From Ochrobactrum sp. BTU1 (lineage in GTDB: Bacteria > Pseudomonadota > Alphaproteobacteria > Rhizobiales > Rhizobiaceae), in the NCBI GenBank assembly GCA_018798825.1, contig CP076357.1, positions 797,501-840,417 on the forward strand: DNA of 42,917 nucleotides, written 5' to 3'. The notes under the pieces were generated by a model that made no database searches, was not told the DNA's origin, and was given only the letters and a program-made list of their open reading frames with translations. Positions 17,056 through 25,286 of this stretch are shown one piece after another; positions within the stretch are counted from its first letter, which is position 1; the number at the start of each line of letters is the position of its first letter. A program made the position numbers and the translations under genes.

Positions 17056-17676
17056 TTGCAAGCAATTGGTCGGTCTTGCGAGCCTTTCAAGCCAGGACAT
17101 TTCGAGATTGACTTTCTCGGGAATAAAAATGAAGTGGGAAGAACGGTCCGACTGGGTCAAGAAAGCCTTGTATCCGCGATCGGCGTTTTCGATTTCGGCC
17201 ACCTAGGCACACACGAGGCTTATATCGACGTACTGCGCCGAAATTCTGCCGATCCTTTCGCGGATATTGCTGAGTACGTGAAGCGCGATGTAGCCAACCT
17301 GGCGCTCGGCAATCCCGACAATCATGGCCGCAATTCCGCCTTGAGCAAGCATCAGGATGGGGCAATTCGCCTTTCTCCGCTCTTTGATTTCGCACCAATG
17401 CGGCTTGCCAAGGAGGGTATCGTTCGCTCCACGCGATGGGAAATGATGCGGGATCGTGGTCGCGACCATTTTCCCGATTGGAAGCAGGCTTATACTGAAG
17501 TTTTGCCCGATCCTGCTGAGCAGAAAGCACTTGCGGCTGCGCTTTGCGAATTTTCGGAAAATCTGATCCAGGTGCCAGCTATGGCGAAAGAGATGGGAGC
17601 GTCTCCAGATATTCTGGATTGGGCGATGGGACGCTGCATCGCGATAGCAACCAGCGTTTTAGAGACATGTCAATGA
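17056..17676 (+). pseudogene. hipA: HipA kinase, N-terminally truncated
   Basis: About 206 residues corresponding to the C-terminal half of HipA-type Ser/Thr kinases, which are toxins that phosphorylate a translation factor such as glutamyl-tRNA synthetase. RLGQESLVSAIGV, the catalytic loop ANLALGNPDNHGRNSAL and the metal-binding LSPLFDFAPM are intact. The N-terminal domain, nucleotide-binding lobe and a proper start are missing: the first in-frame start is TTG 17056 and a TAG closes the frame at 17017. Full-length HipA has about 400 residues or more. The HipB-like gene follows after 17 bases. Without its N-lobe the kinase should be inactive. Confidence 0.75.
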
Positions 17677-17693
17677 TGGCAAAGGACCGCTAA

Positions 17694-17966
17694 ATGGCTC
17701 GATGGAAGAAGCCGACGAAATACGAGATTTTTGAAAACCGGCGAACCCTGGCAGAACGTGCTCGAACAGGTGATTTAAAGCTGCCTGAGGCGGTTGCAGA
17801 CATCCGCAAAGGTTTCGGCATGACGCAAGAGGAATTCGCTAAAATGCTCACTCTAACGCGGCTACAAGTTGCCGAGATCGAAGCGGGCAGCGCAAACCCA
17901 ACGCTCGAAACATTGGAAAAGATAGGCCGACTGTTCGGATTCAGTGTTGGTTTTGTGGCCAAGTAG
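17694..17966 (+). CDS. hipB: HipB-like XRE-family regulator/antitoxin
   Basis: A 90-residue protein with an XRE helix-turn-helix in its second half (IRKGFGMTQEEFAKMLTLTR, then VAEIEAGSANPTLETLEKIG). It is preceded by a 38-residue N-terminal extension rich in Arg and Lys (RWKKPTKYEIFENRRTL). It lies directly behind the truncated hipA, the order hipA-hipB common in alphaproteobacteria. It is expected to bind and neutralise HipA and to repress the operon. The gene itself appears intact although its partner is not. Confidence 0.8.
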   Translation: MARWKKPTKYEIFENRRTLAERARTGDLKLPEAVADIRKGFGMTQEEFAKMLTLTRLQVAEIEAGSANPTLETLEKIGRLFGFSVGFVAK

Positions 17967-18103
17967 CTCCGCGCCACATGGGAAGCGAGCCAAGCATAGA
18001 CTGAGTATTCAGATTTTAATGCCATGTAAAAGTCTGGTGTTGATATGAGAGCTCTCCGAGCAAACGAAGCCGAAAATCATCGTGTAAGATTGAATTGATC
18101 AAC

Positions 18104-18137
18104 AAAAAAGCTGCCCAGTCGAAGCTGAGCAGCTTTG
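18104..18137 (-). terminator. rho-independent terminator of the Omp25-like gene
   Basis: On the minus strand AAAGCTGCTCAG and CTGGGCAGCTTT form a stem around a six-base loop, followed by a run of T (AAAAAA at 18104-18109 on the plus strand). It lies 20 bases beyond the stop of the outer membrane protein gene. Confidence 0.92.
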
Positions 18138-18156
18138 AAATTCTGATCTGTCAGAA

Positions 18157-18852
18157 TTAGAACTTGTAAGCGATGCCGAGACGAACTTCATTTGTCTTGA
18201 ACTTATCGCGTACCGAAACCAGATCGTCCGTTCCGAAGTCGAAGTCCTTGTGCCCATAATCTGTGTAACGATACTCGAGACGGACAATCAAATTGTCTGT
18301 CGCTGCGTAGTCAACACCAGCGCCCGCAGTCCACCCAGTGAGCGTCTTGCTCTGAGAGGTGCTGATGGTATCAAATCCGTCGCTTGCCGAAAGCGTGTTC
18401 TTCACGCTCCCAAACGCAACACCACCAGCGATATATGGCAGGAACCGATCGAAGGCTACGCCGGCTCGGGCACGTACTGCACCTGACCAGCGCAGTTTAC
18501 TTTCGACGTCCGCACCAAACTCGCCATCACCGACAGAATAACTGTCCTTCAGGTTGTTGTAGGTCACGTCTCCGTCAATACCAAGAATAACGTTATTGCC
18601 AACGTCAAAATTGTAGCCTGCATAAAGACCACCGAGAAAGCCATCCGGCTTCACGCGCAGACTGTCAAAGCCATCACTGAATTCCGACTTGCCCCAGCCA
18701 TATCCGATCTGGCCACCCAGATAACCGCCGGTCCACGAAAAGACCGGGGTCTCAATGACCGGGCCGGGCTCTTGGTATTGAATTGCGTCAGCGGCTTGAG
18801 CGCCGGATACGCCGAGAAAAAGAACCGTCGTGGCAAATAGTGCAGATTTCAT
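18157..18852 (-). CDS. Omp25/Omp31-family outer membrane protein
   Basis: A 231-residue outer membrane beta-barrel. The signal peptide is probably cleaved at AQA-AD (residue 21). The mature N-terminus continues with VFSWTGGYLGGQIGYGWGKS, followed by alternating strands and a C-terminal aromatic end (VRLGIAYKF) as required by the BAM machinery. YAGYNF, WSGAVRARAG and LEYRYTDYGHKDFDFG are typical of the Brucella/Ochrobactrum Omp25 family. It is closely related to the product of 32727-33425. GGGAGGAAA precedes the ATG. A perfect palindrome sits 34 bp upstream. Confidence 0.92.
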   Translation of the reverse strand: MKSALFATTVLFLGVSGAQAADAIQYQEPGPVIETPVFSWTGGYLGGQIGYGWGKSEFSDGFDSLRVKPDGFLGGLYAGYNFDVGNNVILGIDGDVTYNNLKDSYSVGDGEFGADVESKLRWSGAVRARAGVAFDRFLPYIAGGVAFGSVKNTLSASDGFDTISTSQSKTLTGWTAGAGVDYAATDNLIVRLEYRYTDYGHKDFDFGTDDLVSVRDKFKTNEVRLGIAYKF

Positions 18853-18885
18853 CGCATTTCCTCCCTGTCAGCAAAAGCGCCTGAA

Positions 18886-18900
18886 TGACACTCAGTGTCA
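18886..18900. promoter_or_regulatory. perfect 15-bp palindrome upstream of the omp gene
   Basis: TGACACT-C-AGTGTCA is an exact inverted repeat 34 bases upstream of the omp start. It is flanked by GCGCCT and AGGGCGC, which almost pair, extending the structure. It may be an operator or a 5'-UTR hairpin; the second omp gene lacks it. Confidence 0.45.
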
Positions 18901-19005
18901 AATTAGGGCGCTTGCCCAAAAAGACTGTAGTAATTTCGCAACAGTAACTCTGTCATCTTGACGGTGGCTGTGCGCCCAACGCAGAGATCTCGGGAAGGAA
19001 AAGAG

Positions 19006-19155
19006 ATGGATCGGTATTGGGACAAACCCATTCAAGCGCGCGTGTTCGATGGAGCTTTTAGACAAATTCGTAGTGTTGAGGAGGCAGCGGCATTCATTTT
19101 CGATCGTCGACCTCAGACGAGGAACGGGCGCATGCTCTTACCACTTGCAACATAA
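19006..19155 (+). pseudogene. DUF982-like protein, C-terminally broken
   Basis: After GGAAGGAAAAG, ATG 19006 opens a 49-residue frame with FDGAFRQIRSVEEAAAFIFD, the N-terminal pattern of DUF982 proteins (usually about 80-90 residues). The frame then reads into unrelated sequence. A different frame at 19115-19160 gives DEERAHALTTCN, which resembles the next DUF982 block, so a frameshift is likely. It ends soon after at TGA. Function of DUF982 is unknown. Confidence 0.5.
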
Positions 19156-19320
19156 AATGACATTCTGACGCTCGGATCCGTTGATTGGGATGCGCGTCTT
19201 TCAGCTCGCGCAATCCCGGATGTGAACTCTGCCAGGCTATGCCCGGGATATTTGCTTCGCTCGTCCATAGAAAACAGCAGGCTCTGGCGATGGACAAATG
19301 ATGCTTGGCTCCGAATTCAA

Positions 19321-19734
19321 CTACAGGGCCATTGTCTTGAGCGGAACAGGTTTTCTACCATCTGGGAGAATTTTTTGGAGATGATCGTAAACGACCTTTG
19401 CACTGAACGGTTTTTGTACAAACACGGCGCCGTCAGGCATTTCGCCGGCCTCTGGCTGCATCATCCCGGAGCAGACAAGAATACCAATATGCGGCCAGTT
19501 GGCTGCACACTCCCGCGCAAGGTCGAAACCAGTACGTTCACTAGGGGGCATTTGCACATCGGTGAAGAGGAGTTGGAAGCGCTCAGCATCAGCGTTGAGC
19601 AGCGCCAACGCCTCTTCGACATCGCCCGCTTCTTTGACCCGAAAACCGGCCGTCTCAAGGATCTCTACCGCGTGGAGACGGATGATCACGTCGTCGTCAG
19701 CAACCAGCGCATACGGCGTATAATTATCACTCAT
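19321..19734 (-). CDS. stand-alone response regulator receiver protein
   Basis: A 137-residue single-domain receiver (CheY-like). The acidic pocket is VADDDVIIRL (about residues 11-20), the phosphoacceptor Asp is in LLFTDVQMPP (about residue 58), and the conserved Lys is in VFVQKPFSAK (about residue 108). No output domain is present. GGAAG lies just before ATG 19734. The hybrid histidine kinase 379 bp upstream on the same strand is a candidate partner, as such receivers often act with HWE/HisKA hybrid kinases in alphaproteobacteria, but pairing is only inferred from location. Confidence 0.88.
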   Translation of the reverse strand: MSDNYTPYALVADDDVIIRLHAVEILETAGFRVKEAGDVEEALALLNADAERFQLLFTDVQMPPSERTGFDLARECAANWPHIGILVCSGMMQPEAGEMPDGAVFVQKPFSAKVVYDHLQKILPDGRKPVPLKTMAL

Positions 19735-19746
19735 CGAACTTCCTAA

Positions 19747-20112
19747 ATGTGAATTGGTCTTATTAAACAGTCCGCATCACAAAACGATCCCTCGGGAGAA
19801 GTTTTTTTCTCAATTTTAAAACCGCGTAGATTGAACCATCCGCCACTTTTTGACCAGGCAGACGAGCGTTGCAGTTAAAGAGAAACAAATAAGCAGGAAG
19901 CAGGTCGGCACAGAAGCCGCCCACTTTTGTTGCAATGCGGCTTTTCGCGGGGAAAATGCCGAACCTGCATTGAAACGGTTCGGCTAGAAGGCACCAATGC
20001 AACTTTGCATGTCCGAATAAAGCAAAGCCAACTGAACGTATTCACAACACAGTTGGCCTTCCCTGGATGGATTAGACCTAGAGAGAGCTACGCTATTCTA
20101 GCTCCGAGGTTC
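19747..20112. other. 365-bp intergenic region between receiver and kinase genes
   Basis: No gene supported. The hairpin at 19958-19984 probably marks the 3' end of the kinase transcript; the rest should hold the receiver gene promoter, but no clear match to a known sigma factor was seen. Confidence 0.4.
19958..19984 (-). terminator. hairpin downstream of the histidine kinase gene
   Basis: GCCGAACC (19958-19965) and GGTTCGGC (19977-19984) pair perfectly around 11 bases. On the minus strand the stem is followed by ATTTTCCCC, a weak T tract. It lies about 130 bases beyond the kinase stop. Confidence 0.5.
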
Positions 20113-22197
20113 TTAGGAAGCCTCAAGCATCGATTTTATGCGGCGACCCAAATCGACCATATCAAACGGTTTGGTCATCACTTCCATGCCAGCCTCCATT
20201 TGACCTGCACCCAAGATCGAATTCTCAGCATAACCGGTGACAAAAAGAACTTTCAGGCCGGCGCGAAGTTCGCGAGCTGCATCCGCCACTTGACGCCCAT
20301 TCATCCCATTGGGAAGGCCCACATCCGTTATCATCAAGTCAATCTGCACGTCAGATTGCAATATGCTCAAAGCGCTGGGTCCATCACCTGCTTCGAGCGG
20401 CTCAAGGCCCAATTCTTCCACTGCATCAACGATGAGCATGCGGACCAATGGTTCATCGTCGATGACCAAGACCTGCTGACGTGTTGCCATCATTGGCATT
20501 GTTTCCCGATTGAGTTCAATTTGTTGCTCCTCCTTTTCCGAGTGCCTTGGCAAAAAAACGCTAACTTGCGTCCCCTGCCCTAGCTGTGAATCTATTTTGG
20601 CGTAACCGCCCGATTGCCGCGCGAAACCATAGATCATCGAGAGGCCGAGCCCAGTACCGACGCCAATGGGTTTTGTTGTAAAGAACGGATCAAAAGCCTT
20701 TTCCACGACATCGGCAGTCATCCCGACGCCCGTGTCAGAAACCTGCATGACGACGTATTCGCCGCCCCGCACTTTGTGCTGCCGAGCTAGATCATCATTA
20801 ATCTGTTGGTTGAATGTCCGAATTGAGATCCGCCCACCGCCCGGCATTGCGTCGCGGGCATTCAAGCACAGATTAAGAACTACATTCTCAAGCTGATTGG
20901 GATCAACGAGCGTTGACCAAAGGCTTTCGTCGCTCGAAGTTTCCACAATGATTTGTGGGCCAACCGTGCGCTGAACCAGCTCCTGCAAATCCAAGGTAAG
21001 GCGGTCGATATTTGTCGGTTTAGGATCAAGGGTCTGGCGGCGCGAAAACGCCAAAAGTCTGTGCGTCAGTGCAGCCGCTCGCTTCACTGCGCCCTGCGCC
21101 CCCTCCAGGTATCGTCCCAGTTCAGCGGTGCGCCCTTGCGCAATACGTGTTCTGATCATTTCCAATGATCCCGAAATACCCGCAAGCAGATTGTTGAAAT
21201 CGTGCGCGAGCCCACCTGTCAACTGACCTACGGCTTCCATTTTCTGGGACTGGCGGAGCTCTTCTTCCCTTGCCATGAGTTCGGCCGTCTGTTGAGAAAC
21301 GCGATGTTCAAGCGTCTCGTTGAGATCGCGCAACATTGACGTGACCCGGTCGCGCTCTTCTTCGATCGCGCGACGTCCCTCCAAATCAATCAGCACACCG
21401 GAAAAGTTCAGCTCTGTACCCTCCGCGTCACGATCAACGCGCCCATTGGCCTCCAGCCAGTAATAGTTTCCGTCAGCACGTCGAACGCGATATTGATGTG
21501 AAAAGCTGCCGCCCACTTCGATGGTCTTGTCAATCGCAACCGCCAGCTTCATTCGATCTTCTGCGTGGACTGACTCTAGCAGCTCTTTGAGGTGCGGGCC
21601 GCCCTCCACTCCGTTGCGATCAAGTCCAAAGGCTATCGTGAACGGTTCATCGATCGTCACCCGATCATTGCGTACATCCCAAAACCACGTCCCGATAATA
21701 GCCCCTGCTGACAACGCCAATTGGACACGTGTCGCATCGTCGCGTGCTCTTGTCTCACTCGCCTTGAGCTCGGCTTCTGCCGTCTTGCGCGCTGTTACAT
21801 CACGAAAAAGCACTGAAACCTGATTGAGTGTTGCAGGTTCTACCCGCGATGCCGAGACTTCGATGTGCCTGCCAGCATCCCTGAACTCACGCTCAAAACG
21901 GATACGTTCGCCTGTCCGAAGCACATTTCCGTAGAGATCTATCCACTCTTTGGCATCACTGGCTGCGACCTCGTGAACTGATTTACCAACGATGTTCGGA
22001 ATGCCTGTATGACGCTCATAGCCTGCATTGGCTTCAACATGAATATAGTCGCAAAATTCGCCTGAATTATCCGTGCGAAATTCTATGATGCAAAAACCAT
22101 CATCGATCGCTTCGAACAGGGCTCGATACCGCGCCTCATTGACCGCGCCAGCAACGCTGGAAGAAGCTGCTGATGCGGAAGGTTCTAGTTTGTTCAT
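20113..22197 (-). CDS. hybrid sensor histidine kinase (PAS-PAS-HisKA-HATPase-REC)
   Basis: A 694-residue soluble sensor kinase without membrane segments. A first PAS domain (about 23-135, [18 protein letters not shown]) and a second PAS with PAC (about 155-275) are followed by a coiled linker, the HisKA phosphorylation site [11 protein letters not shown] (about residue 330), the N box [16 protein letters not shown] (about 425), the G1 box DTGVGM, and [16 protein letters not shown]-terminal receiver has DDEPLVRM and the phosphoacceptor Asp in [10 protein letters not shown] (about 625). An EcfG-type promoter precedes the gene, placing it in the general stress response by inference. Confidence 0.93.
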   Translation of the reverse strand: MNKLEPSASAASSSVAGAVNEARYRALFEAIDDGFCIIEFRTDNSGEFCDYIHVEANAGYERHTGIPNIVGKSVHEVAASDAKEWIDLYGNVLRTGERIRFEREFRDAGRHIEVSASRVEPATLNQVSVLFRDVTARKTAEAELKASETRARDDATRVQLALSAGAIIGTWFWDVRNDRVTIDEPFTIAFGLDRNGVEGGPHLKELLESVHAEDRMKLAVAIDKTIEVGGSFSHQYRVRRADGNYYWLEANGRVDRDAEGTELNFSGVLIDLEGRRAIEEERDRVTSMLRDLNETLEHRVSQQTAELMAREEELRQSQKMEAVGQLTGGLAHDFNNLLAGISGSLEMIRTRIAQGRTAELGRYLEGAQGAVKRAAALTHRLLAFSRRQTLDPKPTNIDRLTLDLQELVQRTVGPQIIVETSSDESLWSTLVDPNQLENVVLNLCLNARDAMPGGGRISIRTFNQQINDDLARQHKVRGGEYVVMQVSDTGVGMTADVVEKAFDPFFTTKPIGVGTGLGLSMIYGFARQSGGYAKIDSQLGQGTQVSVFLPRHSEKEEQQIELNRETMPMMATRQQVLVIDDEPLVRMLIVDAVEELGLEPLEAGDGPSALSILQSDVQIDLMITDVGLPNGMNGRQVADAARELRAGLKVLFVTGYAENSILGAGQMEAGMEVMTKPFDMVDLGRRIKSMLEAS

Positions 22198-22240
22198 TTG
22201 TGCCCTAAGTTCGGAGAAAACGCTCGTTCACGTGCCCTTG

Positions 22241-22265
22241 AACGCGTGGTTAAGTCTTTAGTTCC
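22241..22265 (-). promoter_or_regulatory. EcfG (general stress sigma) promoter
   Basis: On the minus strand GGAAC (22265-22261) and CGTT (22244-22241) are separated by exactly 16 bases, matching the alphaproteobacterial EcfG consensus GGAAC-N16/17-CGTT. The predicted transcript would start near 22234, about 37 bases before the kinase ATG at 22197. Confidence 0.65.
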
Positions 22266-22435
22266 GAAAAATAACAGCAATCAAAGGATAAGTGCGGTTT
22301 CGCCAGGATTTGACGGCCAAGGAATTTGTAAATCGTCTGCTCCGAACCGTACAAGGATTCTTGTCAATCCACTGCTTCGTTTTGGCCGGGATCAAGAAGG
22401 ATAGCGTGCAAAAAAAGCGGTTCCTGGCTTCAAGG

Positions 22436-22464
22436 TTGACGAACAAATCGTGAACCTATAATAT
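22436..22464 (+). promoter_or_regulatory. sigma-70-type promoter giving a leaderless transcript
   Basis: TTGACG (22436-22441), 17-base spacer, TAATAT (22459-22464). The expected start of transcription, about seven bases after the -10 box, coincides with ATG 22471. There is no Shine-Dalgarno sequence before this ATG. Confidence 0.6.
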
Positions 22465-22470
22465 TGTCCC

Positions 22471-23703
22471 ATGGCTCCTACAACTTTGCAGAAAAAATTA
22501 GAAATCTTATCAGATGCTGCAAAATACGATGCGTCTTGCGCCTCGAGCGGCGGAGAAAAGCGCAATTCGTTGCAGGGTGGGATTGGCTCATCGGGCGGCA
22601 GCGGAATATGCCATGCTTATGCACCTGACGGTCGCTGCATCTCCTTGCTCAAAATTCTGATGACTAATTTTTGCATGTTTGACTGCGCTTACTGCATCAA
22701 TCGTGTGTCGAGTAATGTCGAACGCGCTCGGTTTTCGGTGGAAGAGGTCGTCTCCTTGACGCTCGAATTTTACCGCCGAAACTACATCGAAGGTCTCTTT
22801 CTCTCCTCTGGCATCATTCGCTCTCCTGACAAAACCATGGCAGAGATGGCGCAGATTGCACGAACTTTGCGGACTGTTCACGGTTTCAAAGGCTACATAC
22901 ATCTGAAAACCATCCCTGATGCTGCGCCGGAACTCATTCGCGAAGCGGGACTTTACGCCGATCGTTTGTCGATCAACGTTGAACTTCCTCAAGATGAAAG
23001 CGTGCGCCAATTGGCACCCGAAAAACGTCCGGAGACAATCCGGGCAACAATGGCGCAGGTGCGCGTGGAGGGCGAAGCCGCTTCAGATAAGACGTTAAGC
23101 GGGAAGAAGCCTCCGCGTTTTGCGCCAGCAGGACAAAGCACACAGATGATTATTGGCGCGGATAGCAGTAATGATAGCGTTATTTTAAACACTGCCGTGC
23201 GACTTTACAACGGATACAAATTGCGCCGGGTCTATTATTCGGCGTTCAGCCCGATCCCCGATTCAACTTCCGCGCTTCCACTTATCAAACCACCGCTTGA
23301 GCGCGAGCACCGGCTTTACCAGGCTGACTGGCTGATGCGTTTTTATGGCTATGATGCAAACGAGATTACGGCTGGCGCAAAAGACGGTTTTCTCGATCTC
23401 GACATTGATCCGAAACTCGCTTGGGCCCTAAAGAACCGAGGACACTTCCCCCTCGACGTCAATCGAGCAACAAGGGAGATGTTGCTAAGAGTGCCTGGTT
23501 TCGGGGTGCGTACTGTCGATCGTATTATCGATGCGAGACGAAACCATGCTCTGCGCATGGGCGATTTAATCCGAATAGGTGCGTTAACTCGCAAAGCAAA
23601 ACCTTTCATAACGCTTCCCGATTGGACGCCACGCGCGCTGTTAGACAGTAGCAATTTACGGCAACAGTTTATGCCGCCACCCAAACAGCTCAGTTTACTC
23701 TAG
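22471..23703 (+). CDS. putative DNA modification/repair radical SAM protein
   Basis: A 410-residue radical SAM enzyme of the group consistently linked to uracil-DNA glycosylase-like proteins. The 4Fe-4S motif CMFDCAYC (CxxxCxxC) lies around residues 69-76, preceded by GSGICHAYAPDGRCISLLK. LSINVELPQDESVRQLAPEK falls in the TIM-barrel part. A helix-hairpin-helix DNA-binding segment is at about 325-370 (NRATREMLLRVPGFGVRTVD). The start agrees with the family beginning (KLEILSDAAKYDASC). It is followed after 40 bases by the DUF4130-UdgX gene. The chemical reaction of this family is, to my knowledge, not established. Confidence 0.92.
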   Translation: MAPTTLQKKLEILSDAAKYDASCASSGGEKRNSLQGGIGSSGGSGICHAYAPDGRCISLLKILMTNFCMFDCAYCINRVSSNVERARFSVEEVVSLTLEFYRRNYIEGLFLSSGIIRSPDKTMAEMAQIARTLRTVHGFKGYIHLKTIPDAAPELIREAGLYADRLSINVELPQDESVRQLAPEKRPETIRATMAQVRVEGEAASDKTLSGKKPPRFAPAGQSTQMIIGADSSNDSVILNTAVRLYNGYKLRRVYYSAFSPIPDSTSALPLIKPPLEREHRLYQADWLMRFYGYDANEITAGAKDGFLDLDIDPKLAWALKNRGHFPLDVNRATREMLLRVPGFGVRTVDRIIDARRNHALRMGDLIRIGALTRKAKPFITLPDWTPRALLDSSNLRQQFMPPPKQLSLL

Positions 23704-23743
23704 CGAAATTGAGGGAGCGCTGTAATCCAAGCAGCGACGCCGT

Positions 23744-25213
23744 ATGTCCTTTTCTATTACGATAGCAGATATCGGTGCTTTCGATGCTTGGCGGCATGCC
23801 GCTCGCAGAGCCATCTCTCACCAAATAGAACCCAAAGAGCTCGATTGGGCATCGCAGAAGAGTTTATTTGTTGGTCAGCCCCTGCCTGAAACTGATGGCG
23901 TACATAAAGCAGTCGTGACGCGCAATTTTCTCGATTTAGCGCGCAATGTCGTATGGCACTCAGATGCAGAACGGTTTCATCTGCTTTACGAAGCTTTGTG
24001 GAGAATAAGCATGGATGAAGGAGATCCGCTCTCCTCCGTTGACCCGCTTGGCAATCGACTTATGCGCATGGCCAAGAACATCGGGCGCGATCTTCACAAG
24101 ATGCACGCTTTTGTACGTTTTCGCGAAGTGACATCAGGAGCCACCCGCAGACGTTTCATGGCGTGGTTTGAACCAGATCACCATATTGTCGAACCTGCTT
24201 CGGATTTCTTCGTGTCGCGGTTTTCGGACATGGATTGGACAATTCTCACTCCAAACTGCACTGCAGTTTTTGAAGACGGGAGGCTCAATTTTCAACCTGG
24301 CGCTCAAAAGCCAGATCTTCCGTCAGACGCCAGCGAAGCGTTGTGGCAAACCTATTTCACCAATATATTCAACCCTGCGCGGACGAATGTGCGTGCCATG
24401 CTCTCCGAAATGCCAAAGAAGTACTGGCGTAATCTTCCAGAGACCCAACTCATTCCAGAAATGCTCAAGGAAGCTGAGGCACGCGTCAATGCAATGGCAA
24501 AAGCCCAAGCCACTCAACCGCGCAAAGGTTCAGATCGGATTTCGCAACGCTATCGCAGCATTATCGAGAAGCCGGTTGGTGAAATTCAATCCATGGTCGA
24601 TCTGAATAAGGCGGTTCGCAGTTGTCAGCGCTGCAATTTGTGTGAGCAGGCATCGCAGGCAGTTTGCGGCGAAGGACCTGAGAATGTTGATTTGATGATT
24701 GTCGGCGAGCAGCCAGGAGACCGCGAAGACCTCAGCGGCCGCCCCTTTGTCGGCCCCGCAGGTCAACTCCTTCGAAAAATTATGCATGAAGTCCAAATTG
24801 AACCGGAAAAAGTTTGGCTAACCAATGCCGTGAAGCATTTTAAGTTCGTTCCCCGCGGCAAGCGACGCCTGCATCAAAGTCCCAACCGCCATGAAATTGA
24901 TCATTGCCGCTGGTGGCTGCAACAAGAAATATCACTTTTGAAGCCTCGTATTATCTTAGCGCTGGGCGCATCGGCCGCTTATGCTTTGACACTTTCAAAT
25001 GAACCCATTTCAAAACGAAGGGGCCGGGTCGAGCGTTCGCCAGATGGCGCTCCGCCCATTTTGTTTTCCTGGCATCCATCCCACATTCTTCGTCTTCCAG
25101 AGAAAGAGCATCAAACCAAAGCCGAACGCGAGCTCGCATGCGATCTCAAGAAGGCTGGAAATCTCATTGCAACGTCGCAGGAACAGAGTGGTGAAGAAAG
25201 CTTCAGGCGCTAG
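23744..25213 (+). CDS. udgX: DUF4130-UdgX fusion, uracil-DNA-binding protein
   Basis: A 489-residue two-domain protein. The N-terminal DUF4130 domain (about 1-250) contains LYEALWRISMDEGDPLSS and IGRDLHKMHAFVRFREV. The C-terminal uracil-DNA glycosylase-superfamily domain (about 280-475) has the Fe-S cysteines in CQRCNLCEQ, motif GEQPGDREDLSGRPFVGPAG, and PRGKRRLH, equivalent to the KRRIH loop of UdgX whose His bonds covalently to the abasic sugar after uracil excision. HPSHILR is the distal motif. It therefore probably traps uracil sites in DNA, and works with the upstream radical SAM protein. ATG 23744 follows a 40-base gap. Confidence 0.92.
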   Translation: MSFSITIADIGAFDAWRHAARRAISHQIEPKELDWASQKSLFVGQPLPETDGVHKAVVTRNFLDLARNVVWHSDAERFHLLYEALWRISMDEGDPLSSVDPLGNRLMRMAKNIGRDLHKMHAFVRFREVTSGATRRRFMAWFEPDHHIVEPASDFFVSRFSDMDWTILTPNCTAVFEDGRLNFQPGAQKPDLPSDASEALWQTYFTNIFNPARTNVRAMLSEMPKKYWRNLPETQLIPEMLKEAEARVNAMAKAQATQPRKGSDRISQRYRSIIEKPVGEIQSMVDLNKAVRSCQRCNLCEQASQAVCGEGPENVDLMIVGEQPGDREDLSGRPFVGPAGQLLRKIMHEVQIEPEKVWLTNAVKHFKFVPRGKRRLHQSPNRHEIDHCRWWLQQEISLLKPRIILALGASAAYALTLSNEPISKRRGRVERSPDGAPPILFSWHPSHILRLPEKEHQTKAERELACDLKKAGNLIATSQEQSGEESFRR

Positions 25214-25240
25214 TATGTTGATTAATTGGGCACCAGTTGG

Positions 25241-25279
25241 CATTGCGTCTTTGTGTGTTTAAACATTGAAGATGCAATG
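25241..25279. terminator. hairpin between convergent genes
   Basis: CATTGCGTCTT (25241-25251) pairs with AAGATGCAATG (25269-25279), with one G-T wobble and a 17-base loop. It lies between the convergent udgX and siderophore-binding protein genes. The T tracts are poor, so its role as a bidirectional terminator is tentative. Confidence 0.4.
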
Positions 25280-25286
25280 GCCTTAG

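Noticed and set aside
19927..20583. 218-codon plus-strand frame opposite the histidine kinase
   Set aside because: Shadow of the kinase receiver domain on the opposite strand.
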